Below, piece after piece: positions 1 through 4,837 of a DNA stretch of 6,613 bases (position 1 is its first letter; each line of letters begins with the position of its first letter). Under the pieces are notes generated by a model that was not told where the DNA came from, made no database searches, and was given only the letters and a program-made list of their open reading frames with translations. The DNA is taken from positions 17,970 to 24,582 of the forward strand of contig MFAZ01000018.1 of assembly GCA_001776335.1 (NCBI GenBank), given 5' to 3'. The translations under genes and the position numbers were made by a program. This stretch comes from Candidatus Curtissbacteria bacterium RIFCSPHIGHO2_01_FULL_41_11. Lineage in GTDB: Bacteria > Patescibacteriota > Microgenomatia > Curtissbacterales > GWA2-41-24.

Positions 1-266
1 CCGTAGAGCAGCGCGGGACAAGAAAACCACAGCTTGCAGATTTGAGGGAATCGGGTGCCATCGAGCAGGATGCTGACGTGGTTATGTTTATCTACAGGCA
101 AGATCCGGATAAAAGCGAAGAAGTAATTCTTGATATTCAGAAACACAGAAACGGGCCGACGGGAGAAATTAATTTAATGTTTCGCGCCGAAAGAGTTAAA
201 TTTTACTCTGTTGAAAAAAGAAGAGCCCGTCAGGAACCCGTAGCTCCGGTTGTCGAAACACCATAA
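1..266 (+). CDS. dnaB: Replicative DNA helicase DnaB, C-terminal fragment
   Basis: This is the 3' end of a gene whose start lies outside the window; the reading frame is open from base 3 and closes with TAA at 264-266. DnaB is the hexameric ATP-driven helicase that unwinds DNA ahead of the replication fork. The visible 87 residues begin VEQRGTRKPQLADLRESG and continue with IEQDADVVMFIYR, the strongly conserved last part of the RecA-like ATPase domain, followed by KHRNGPTG and a beta strand (INLMFRAERVKFYS) that in this family carry arginine residues near the neighbouring subunit's ATP site. A short Pro/Val/Glu-rich tail ends the protein. The Walker A and B motifs are upstream and cannot be checked, nor can the presence of an intein. 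No G+C-rich stem followed by T residues is seen after the stop. The family assignment is very secure. Confidence 0.96.
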   Translation, partial: VEQRGTRKPQLADLRESGAIEQDADVVMFIYRQDPDKSEEVILDIQKHRNGPTGEINLMFRAERVKFYSVEKRRARQEPVAPVVETP

Positions 267-279
267 TTTAAATTTTTTG

Positions 280-363
280 TGGCCGGGGAGAGACTCGAAC
301 TCTCACGGAGTTTAACTCCATGCGTTTTTGAGACGCAACTGTCTACCATTCCAGCACCCGGCC
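280..363 (-). tRNA. tRNA-Leu (anticodon CAA)
   Basis: The reverse complement folds as a class II tRNA of 84 nt. The acceptor stem GGCCGGG pairs perfectly with CCCGGCC; the D stem is CUG/CAG with the GGUAGAC-type loop; the anticodon stem UGCGU/ACGCA encloses the loop CUCAAAA, giving anticodon CAA (plus-strand 328-330) for the Leu codon UUG; the long variable arm is GGAGU-UAA-ACUCC; the T arm is GAGAG-UUCGAGU-CUCUC. The discriminator base is A, as expected for tRNA-Leu. The genomic sequence after it reads CAA, so the 3' CCA is not encoded and must be added by CCA-adding enzyme. The gene is antisense to dnaB and pepA and converges on dnaB with a 13-base gap. Confidence 0.97.
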
Positions 364-391
364 TCGTAAAACTCTGGTAATTTAGCTTCAA

Positions 392-421
392 TTATTATAT
401 CATTTCCTATACCCTTATAAT
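392..421 (+). promoter_or_regulatory. Candidate promoter for pepA
   Basis: A perfect TATAAT lies at 416-421, preceded by a poor -35 (TTATTA at 392-397, 18-base spacer). Transcription would start near 428, at the first base of the palindromic repeat, so the repeat would form most of the pepA 5' leader. It overlaps the candidate divergent tRNA promoter. The assignment rests mainly on the -10 hexamer and the position. Confidence 0.4.
394..399 (-). promoter_or_regulatory. Candidate -10 box for tRNA-Leu
   Basis: The minus strand reads TATAAT here, 30 bases upstream of the mature tRNA 5' end, which would give a leader of about two dozen bases to be trimmed by RNase P. No good -35 box is seen at the usual spacing. 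The surrounding stretch is very A+T-rich, so a chance match is possible. Confidence 0.35.
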
Positions 422-428
422 GATTTAG

Positions 429-459
429 ATTCTTCGTCGAGTTTCACTCGACTCAGAAT
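429..459 (+). repeat. Palindromic repeat in the pepA leader
   Basis: A near-perfect hairpin: outer arms ATTCT (429-433) and AGAAT (455-459), a TC/TC internal mismatch, inner arms GTCGAGT (436-442) and ACTCGAC (446-452), and loop TTC. It is followed by GACA. The pattern (AGAT-CTTCG ... CTCAGAATGACA) matches a widespread bacterial repeat type whose reverse translation reads like CHSERSEES in falsely called ORFs; that link is from memory and not searched. It ends 17 bases before the pepA ATG, and no T run follows, so it is not a canonical terminator. A related, decayed copy lies inside the pseudouridine synthase gene at 5284-5310. Confidence 0.75.
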
Positions 460-476
460 GACAAAAGGGAGAGAAT

Positions 477-1976
477 ATGCGAGTGAATGTTTTAAAAGGC
501 GGTAAAATCTCCGAGCTTAAGTGTGAAGTTTTGGTGGTGGGAGTTTTTGCAAAAGCTAATTTTTCTTCCGAGCAGTCGGTTGCGGAAGCCGACGAGCTTA
601 CGGACGGAGCGATGCGGAGGTTCCTGGCAAAAAATAAAAAATTCGGGAAACCCTTCGAAGCCGTGCCGTTCCAAATTTCTCCCAAAAAACATAAAAATAT
701 CGAAAAGGTAATTCTTGTCGGACTAGGGGACTTTGAAAAGCTGGACAATTACAAACTTCGTCTTTTGGCGGTATTTGCGGGCAAAAATAAAGGCAAAGAT
801 GTTAAAAGTGTGGCTCTTTCCCTGCCAAAAAAAGTAATCATTGAAGATAAAATTGATCTTTTGGTGATTGGGTTTTTAGACGGTAACTTTGACAGCGGGC
901 ATCACAAAAGTCACAAGGAGCATCATTTGGATTTTGAGGAACTTGTGATTCTTTCCGATAAAGTTTCGGGCGGTATTCAGAAAAAGGTAGAGAGAGCGCT
1001 TGTTATTGCCGATTCTATTCACAAAGTAAGGGAAGTTGTGAATCAGCCTTCAAATATTGCTACTCCGGAGTATTTGGTTAGTTTCGCAAAGAAGATTGCA
1101 CAAGATAACAAGTTAAAGATACAAGTTTTTTCAGAAAAACAAGTAAATGAATTGGGTATGGGGATTATGGCATCGGTTGCAAAAGGATCGGAGTTGGATT
1201 TGTATTTTGTTGTTGTGCGATATTTGGGTGCGGGTTCTTCCGGCCCGACACTAGCGCTTGTGGGGAAAGGTATTACTTTTGATTCCGGTGGGATTTCCAT
1301 AAAGCCCGGCGAGCAGATGGATTGGATGAAAATGGATATGGCAGGTGCAGCCAGTTGTTTTGGGGCTATGGAAGCAATTTCGAAGTTAAAACCTAAGGTT
1401 AATGTTGTGTGCGCTTGTCCTTTAACAGAAAACTTGCCATCAGGCAAAGCTTCAAAACCCGGAGATGTGGTCAAGGGGCTATCGGGAAAAACGGTAGAGA
1501 TAATTAATACGGATGCTGAGGGAAGACTCGTGCTTTCGGATGCATTGACGTACGTCCAAAAAAATTTCAAACCGGATTACATTGTTGATTGTGCAACCCT
1601 CACGGGTGCGGTGATTGCTGCACTCGGGAATTTAGCAACAGGTGTAATGGGAAAGCCTCAAGATTTTGTAGATTTAGTTATCAAAAGCGGCGAGGAAACA
1701 GGGGAACGAATGTGGCAGTTGCCTCTTTATGATGAATATCATGAACTAATAAAAAGTTATATTGCCGATATTGCCAACCTTTCTTCCGGCAAAGGTGGAG
1801 GGGCTGAAACTGCTGCCAAATTTTTAGAATATTTCATTGACAAGAAACAAAAATGGGCGCATTTGGATATTGCTTCAACTGCCTGGGAAGAATCGGATAA
1901 GCCGTATACTGCAAAAGGCGCCACAGGATCTTCTGTTACAACCCTCGTTCAACTTGCAGAAAATTTAGCAAAATGA
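477..1976 (+). CDS. pepA: Leucyl aminopeptidase (peptidase family M17, PepA)
   Basis: A cytosolic two-metal aminopeptidase that removes N-terminal residues from peptides, normally as a hexamer. The 499 residues match the family's usual length (E. coli PepA 503). An N-terminal macro-like domain (about 1-165) precedes the catalytic domain (about 170-499). All expected active-site residues are visible: K264 and D269 in VGKGITFDSGG, K276 in SIKPG, D287 in MKMDMAG, and D346, E348, R350 in the signature NTDAEGRL; each is offset by exactly 6 from the E. coli numbering as I recall it, so the enzyme should be active. An unusual His-rich stretch (H142, H143, H146, H149, H150) lies near the end of the N-terminal domain. 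The ATG at 477 follows a purine-rich AAAGGGAGAG Shine-Dalgarno region and fits the family N-terminus. The stop TGA overlaps the ATG of a 26-codon ORF (ATGA), suggesting translational coupling towards efp. Confidence 0.97.
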   Translation: MRVNVLKGGKISELKCEVLVVGVFAKANFSSEQSVAEADELTDGAMRRFLAKNKKFGKPFEAVPFQISPKKHKNIEKVILVGLGDFEKLDNYKLRLLAVFAGKNKGKDVKSVALSLPKKVIIEDKIDLLVIGFLDGNFDSGHHKSHKEHHLDFEELVILSDKVSGGIQKKVERALVIADSIHKVREVVNQPSNIATPEYLVSFAKKIAQDNKLKIQVFSEKQVNELGMGIMASVAKGSELDLYFVVVRYLGAGSSGPTLALVGKGITFDSGGISIKPGEQMDWMKMDMAGAASCFGAMEAISKLKPKVNVVCACPLTENLPSGKASKPGDVVKGLSGKTVEIINTDAEGRLVLSDALTYVQKNFKPDYIVDCATLTGAVIAALGNLATGVMGKPQDFVDLVIKSGEETGERMWQLPLYDEYHELIKSYIADIANLSSGKGGGAETAAKFLEYFIDKKQKWAHLDIASTAWEESDKPYTAKGATGSSVTTLVQLAENLAK

Positions 1977-2053
1977 TTAACGTAACGGAGCTTAGAGCCG
2001 GTGCTGTTTTTCCCTCCTTCACTAAAGTTTCGGAGGGCAAGGAGGAAAGATGA
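1973..2053 (+). pseudogene. 26-codon ORF: diverged duplicate of the efp start
   Basis: The ORF starts at an ATG overlapping the pepA stop (ATGA at 1973-1976) and ends with a TGA overlapping the efp ATG (ATGA at 2050-2053). Its first 13 residues, MINVTELRAGAVF, match the EF-P N-terminus MISVTELRAGVVF at 11 of 13 positions. The nucleotides differ at 9 of 39, seven of them at third codon positions, so the copies diverged mainly while protein sequence was conserved. The second half (PSFTKVSEGKEER) has no EF-P similarity and comes from the palindrome at 2012-2045. It may be the remnant start of an older efp, or a translated leader that couples pepA to efp. It has no strong Shine-Dalgarno sequence of its own. 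The homology is secure; a function is speculative. Confidence 0.6.
2012..2045 (+). repeat. Palindrome able to mask the efp Shine-Dalgarno
   Basis: CCCTCC (2012-2017) can pair with GGAGGG (2032-2037). Overlapping it, CCTCCTT (2013-2019) is perfectly complementary to AAGGAGG (2039-2045), the efp Shine-Dalgarno sequence. The two pairings exclude each other. The core (CCTTC-CTAAAG-TTCGGAGGGCAAGG) resembles palindromic repeats I associate with Candidate Phyla Radiation genomes, which I cannot verify here. Ribosomes translating the 26-codon ORF would cross and melt the structure just before the efp start. Confidence 0.55.
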
Positions 2054-2610
2054 TTAGTGTCACTGAGCTTAGAGCGGGAGTAGTATTTGAAGAAAAGGGG
2101 GATTACTTTCTTGTTCTCTCGTATGAGCATATAAAAATGGGGCGTGGCGGGGGAACCATTAAGGTTAAGGTTAGGAATTTGTCAAACGGGGCGATAGTTG
2201 AGAAATCGTTTCCCAACGGTAACAGGGTCCAGGAAGCTTCGATAGAGCGAAAAGGGGTCCAGTATTTGTACCGGGACGGGGAGGAATTTCACTTTATGGA
2301 TAACGAGTCTTATGAACAATTCGTTCTTGCTGAGAGTTTGGTCGGGGACAATGCGCCGTATCTCAAGGAAGGATTGGAACTGCTCCTTTTTGCAATCGGC
2401 GATAAACCGCTTTATATTGAGCTTTCAAAAATTCTGGATTATAAGGTTACGCAAACAGGCGGATCGGCACGGGGTAATACGGTCGGCGCTGCACAAAAAG
2501 ATGCACTTTTGGAAAACGGTCTTCGTGTTAAAGTCCCTCTATTTATTAAAAACGGAGAAGTTATTAGGGTGGATACGAGAACAGGGTCGTATGTTGCGAG
2601 AGCGAAGTAG
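2050..2610 (+). CDS. efp: Elongation factor P
   Basis: EF-P binds between the ribosomal P and E sites and relieves stalling at consecutive prolines. The 186 residues match the family length and show three beta-barrel domains: an N-terminal KOW-like domain (about 1-63), a central OB domain (about 65-127) and a C-terminal OB domain (about 130-186) ending in the typical VDTRTGSYVARAK. The tip of the domain I loop reads KMGRGGGT, with Arg at residue 32, where Bacillus subtilis and E. coli carry a modified Lys. Arg at this place is known from EarP-rhamnosylated EF-P such as that of Pseudomonas aeruginosa; no modification gene is in this window. The ATG at 2050 is 4 bases after a perfect AAGGAGG Shine-Dalgarno sequence and overlaps the stop of the 26-codon ORF. 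It probably shares a transcript with pepA. Confidence 0.98.
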   Translation: MISVTELRAGVVFEEKGDYFLVLSYEHIKMGRGGGTIKVKVRNLSNGAIVEKSFPNGNRVQEASIERKGVQYLYRDGEEFHFMDNESYEQFVLAESLVGDNAPYLKEGLELLLFAIGDKPLYIELSKILDYKVTQTGGSARGNTVGAAQKDALLENGLRVKVPLFIKNGEVIRVDTRTGSYVARAK

Positions 2611-2613
2611 TTC

Positions 2614-3093
2614 TTATCTTGCAGCACTTGCGAGGCTTTGGTAAAAGCTAAGATTTGGCGAAAGAGCCAAGAGTAAAATAATTCCAACAACTACAATTTG
2701 GGTAACAAGTCCCCACGGAAGCTGCAATCTCCATTGAGTTTTGTGGCTTAGCCAGTCGACCCAGGAAAACGGTGGAACGTGGAAGCCAAAAATGTCCGAC
2801 GGAGTTTTTAGCCAGTCAGGTAGTTGGGCTGCGATTACCATCACAAAGAGATAATCAAGGCTTACTGTGTTTCTGAAAAGTAAAATGACAAGGGCAAAAC
2901 CCAACAGTACATCGAAAGTTGCCTCTGTGGCCAGGCGGAGTTTTGTTTTCTTCTTATGGTTTGTGCCCGCATCCCAGTGAGGGATCATGTCTGCTACAAA
3001 GTGCGAGAGGATGGCGAGCGGGATTCCCAGGAGGGGATTTGTGAATTTGGCTGCGATGCTTGCACCAATAAGAGCGTGTGCTGTGGCGGTCAT
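2614..3093 (-). CDS. Membrane protein, YdjM/metal-dependent hydrolase-like
   Basis: A 159-residue, strongly hydrophobic protein with about four likely membrane segments (near residues 20-38, 58-73, 80-92 and 128-146). Polar residues typical of the YdjM-like membrane-bound metal-dependent hydrolase group sit at segment ends: H6 in TAHALIG, H31 and D35 in LSHFVAD, H39 and D41 in PHWD, D93 in QLPDW, and H117. The family call rests on this pattern alone and no substrate can be named. I chose the ATG at 3093 because AGGA lies 9 bases upstream and MTATAHALIG looks like a genuine N-terminus; the frame stays open to 3441, but that part runs into the neighbouring promoter and gene and has no such character. 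The gene converges on efp with only 3 bases between stops and diverges from the Lgt-like gene. Confidence 0.75.
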   Translation of the reverse strand: MTATAHALIGASIAAKFTNPLLGIPLAILSHFVADMIPHWDAGTNHKKKTKLRLATEATFDVLLGFALVILLFRNTVSLDYLFVMVIAAQLPDWLKTPSDIFGFHVPPFSWVDWLSHKTQWRLQLPWGLVTQIVVVGIILLLALSPNLSFYQSLASAAR

Positions 3094-3193
3094 AAATATT
3101 TGTCCTGAAACGACAAAAAACCAGTTTTCCCTGGTCCATGGCCATATTAACATAGTCTGATATAACACAACAAGTCGGGCGACATATATCACA

Positions 3194-3208
3194 TTGTTCG
3201 AAGAACAA
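3194..3208. promoter_or_regulatory. Dyad overlapping the -35 box, possible operator
   Basis: TTGTTC-GAA-GAACAA is a perfect 6-3-6 inverted repeat whose left arm is the -35 hexamer. A dimeric repressor bound here would block RNA polymerase. No regulator gene is adjacent and no family's consensus is matched with confidence. Confidence 0.35.
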
Positions 3209-3222
3209 GGCTGATATATAAT
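3194..3222 (+). promoter_or_regulatory. Promoter of the Lgt-like/lspA cluster, likely leaderless
   Basis: A -35 box TTGTTC (3194-3199), a 17-base spacer and a perfect -10 box TATAAT (3217-3222). The start of transcription expected about 7 bases after the -10 falls at 3229-3230, on the A of the ATG at 3230. No Shine-Dalgarno sequence precedes that ATG, which agrees with a leaderless mRNA. Confidence 0.6.
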
Positions 3223-3229
3223 ACGTCCA

Positions 3230-4087
3230 ATGTCCCTGATCGTTTTATCCGTAGCTCTTTTTTTGGCCATTTTTTGGTCAATTTTTTTATTCTGGCGAGC
3301 CTGCAAGCATGAGCTTATTGATGCCCAGGACGCTTTCGACATAACCATAGTTGCTTTAATTGGATCGACAGTGGGCGCGCGAATTTTTGATTTTGTGGAG
3401 AACACAAGGGCGATTAGTCTTTCCAAGCTTATTTTTTTCAACGCTTACGGCAGTTTTGATTTTCATGGAGCTATAATCGGAGCCGGAATCGCGACATTTT
3501 TATATTTGAGACACAAAAGAATAAAAACTTTGCATGTGCTGGATCTTGCAGCTGCACCTATTATTTTTGGTCAGAGCATTTTCAATTTGGTTAGATTTTT
3601 AGCTGACGGGTGGGAAAGTGGACGGACTTATGGTCTTTTATCCCTGGGCTACTTTATCATTTTTTTGACGATTAAACGCTTGGAAGCGAGAAAGCGTCAC
3701 TCGGGGTTTTTTATTGCTTTTTGGTTAGCTTCTATCTCCATTCTAAATATAATAGTACTTTCATTTTCGGGTAAAATGCTTAGTTTAGCCGCATTTATTT
3801 CGTTTGGGTTTTTGACAGCAGCACTTATTTTTTGGTACATATTTTCCGGTCGAAAATTTAAGAAGGATATTAAAAATATATTTGCTTATATTTTGCTTTC
3901 GATTTTTAGATTCAAGAGAATGGTAACCAGTGTTGACGAGGCTGGTAAATTTTCAAGATCAATCGTGCTTATGCCTTTGTTTGTATCCAAAGTCATGTTG
4001 TCTGTTATAAAATTGGTCTTCCGGGAAATCCGGCTCGGATTTGTAGATTTATTGTACGTATTTGGAATTAAGCATGATCGATATTAA
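3230..4087 (+). CDS. Lgt-like membrane protein (degenerate prolipoprotein diacylglyceryl transferase family)
   Basis: A 285-residue polytopic membrane protein. Its first half follows the Lgt plan: a TM segment at 2-22, then DAFDITIVALIGSTVGARIF (34-53), where Lgt has its GGxxGAR segment, then GSFDFHGAIIG (74-84), matching the Lgt GGLSFHGG motif with H79 at the essential His, and DLAAAPIIFGQSIFNLVRF (105-123), matching the region that normally reads GRIGNFxNGE. There the key Arg, Asn and Glu appear replaced by N119, R122 and G127. Lgt transfers diacylglycerol to the lipobox Cys of prolipoproteins; with these changes it may be inactive or do related lipid chemistry. The second half has further TM segments (about 138-152, 160-178, 182-200) and a basic C-terminal extension (about 204-285) beyond the Lgt core. 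Having lspA two genes downstream supports a lipoprotein link. The ATG at 3230 is set by the promoter, and the end overlaps the next gene by 14 bases. Confidence 0.75.
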   Translation: MSLIVLSVALFLAIFWSIFLFWRACKHELIDAQDAFDITIVALIGSTVGARIFDFVENTRAISLSKLIFFNAYGSFDFHGAIIGAGIATFLYLRHKRIKTLHVLDLAAAPIIFGQSIFNLVRFLADGWESGRTYGLLSLGYFIIFLTIKRLEARKRHSGFFIAFWLASISILNIIVLSFSGKMLSLAAFISFGFLTAALIFWYIFSGRKFKKDIKNIFAYILLSIFRFKRMVTSVDEAGKFSRSIVLMPLFVSKVMLSVIKLVFREIRLGFVDLLYVFGIKHDRY

Positions 4088-4427
4088 AAAAATTACCAGA
4101 CAAGTAACAATTCAAAGAAACGCTATTTTATCGAAAATAAAAAGACTTAGGCGCGATGATCCATTTTCTTCAGTTGACAGGTCTTTGATTGTTGAACCCG
4201 GCACTGATGCCGGCATGTTATTTGGTCACGAGCAAGCTGTAGTTTTTGAGCAAAGACTCAAAAGTGACTTAAAAGAGATTGAATTTGCGCTTAGGAAAAT
4301 TAAAAAGGGAACATACGGGAAATGCGAGAAATGCGGCCAGCCGATTGAGTTTAAAAGACTTGAGGTAAAGCCATCGGCTATTTACTGTCTGGATGACGAA
4401 AGGAAAGTTGAAAGAGGGGGTAAGTAG
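4074..4427 (+). CDS. DksA/TraR-family zinc-finger protein
   Basis: A 117-residue protein of the DksA/TraR type, small factors that enter the RNA polymerase secondary channel, although many members have no proven role. A predicted helical N-terminal part (to about 76) includes the DxxDxA-like region near 35-60, and the C-terminal finger reads YGKCEKCGQPI with C84 and C87, then C105 after 17 residues in IYCLDDE. The fourth ligand position, normally Cys, is D108, so the finger is CX2C-X17-CX2D. I chose the ATG at 4074 over a TTG four codons upstream; it overlaps the end of the Lgt-like gene, so translation is probably coupled. The placement just before lspA mirrors ylyA of Bacillus subtilis. The family call is firm and the function is inferred. 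Confidence 0.9.
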   Translation: MIDIKKITRQVTIQRNAILSKIKRLRRDDPFSSVDRSLIVEPGTDAGMLFGHEQAVVFEQRLKSDLKEIEFALRKIKKGTYGKCEKCGQPIEFKRLEVKPSAIYCLDDERKVERGGK

Positions 4428-4432
4428 GGCGT

Positions 4433-4837
4433 GTGTGGAGCAAAACTTCAAAATTAATTCTAATAATACCAATAGTCATTTTTGCGGACCAGATTTCAAA
4501 AATTCTGGTTTCTAAAACGGGTTTTGATGCTGTTTGTAACAAGGGTTTTGCATTTGGTATTGCTCCAGGTTTTTTGAATGGGATAATTTCTGTTTTAGTC
4601 CTTCTTTTGGTTGTTTACCTGATTAGAAAAGAAAAAAGGGAGGGTTTTCTGCTTGGGTATTTGATGATTGTCGGAGGCGGTTTGTCAAATCTGATTGATA
4701 GAATAACGTTATCGTGCGTTTTGGATTTTGTGAATTTGAAGATTTTTCCTTTATTTAATATGGCAGACGCAGCTATCTTTTTAGGAGTTGTCATAATAGT
4801 CTTTCAATTGCTAAAGGATTTAAAGACAAATGGTTAA
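4433..4837 (+). CDS. lspA: Lipoprotein signal peptidase (signal peptidase II)
   Basis: LspA is a membrane aspartyl protease that removes the signal peptide from lipid-modified prolipoproteins. The 134 residues are shorter than the E. coli enzyme (164), mostly by a reduced periplasmic loop after the first TM segment. Family landmarks are D19 in FADQISK, N36 and F41 in NKGFAFGI, GGGLSNLIDR (81-90), and the catalytic pair D98 (VLDF) and D112 (FNMADAAI), equivalent to D124 and D143 of Pseudomonas aeruginosa LspA. Four TM segments are expected at about 7-25, 46-64, 71-88 and 113-128. The start is a GTG at 4433, 5 bases after the previous stop, with purine-rich GAGGGGG 12 bases upstream; no ATG gives the complete first TM segment. 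It overlaps the downstream gene by 8 bases. Confidence 0.96.
   Translation: MWSKTSKLILIIPIVIFADQISKILVSKTGFDAVCNKGFAFGIAPGFLNGIISVLVLLLVVYLIRKEKREGFLLGYLMIVGGGLSNLIDRITLSCVLDFVNLKIFPLFNMADAAIFLGVVIIVFQLLKDLKTNG

Larger units (their letters stand above)
3094..3229. other. Divergent intergenic region
   Basis: This 136-base spacer separates the minus-strand membrane protein gene from the plus-strand cluster. It holds the plus-strand promoter and dyad at 3194-3222. On the minus strand a TTGTTG (3168-3173) is followed 17 bases on by a poor -10 (TTAATA), a weak candidate for the membrane protein gene. CTGATATA occurs twice (3156-3163 and 3211-3218). No RNA gene is recognised. Confidence 0.5.

Noticed and set aside
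429..459. Rho-independent terminator
   Set aside because: The stem is good but is followed by GACAAAAGGG rather than a T run, on either strand, and the hairpin lies between the candidate promoter and pepA.
425..748. Minus-strand ORF starting in pepA and ending in CHSESSETRRRI
   Set aside because: It is antisense to pepA, and its C-terminus is just the translation of the palindromic repeat, a frequent false gene call.
1043..1570. 175-codon minus-strand ORF inside pepA
   Set aside because: It lies fully antisense to the conserved catalytic domain, has no ribosome site or recognisable domain, and is a shadow of pepA codon use.
1973..2053. Polyproline stalling leader giving EF-P autoregulation
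   Set aside because: The 26-codon ORF has one Pro and no Pro-Pro, so an EF-P-dependent stall is not supported.
3094..3441. N-terminal extension of the minus-strand membrane protein to a 275-residue product
   Set aside because: The extension overlaps the divergent promoter and the start of the Lgt-like gene, has no family-like sequence, and a good ribosome site precedes the ATG at 3093.
4062..4073. TTG start for the DksA-like protein
   Set aside because: The ATG four codons downstream fits better; the extra residues have no support and would only increase the overlap with the Lgt-like gene.
4390..4403. Another copy of the repeat in the DksA-like gene (GGATGACGAAAGG)
   Set aside because: Only the short GGATGAC part matches; there is no palindromic arm or AGAT-CTTCG end, so chance is more likely.
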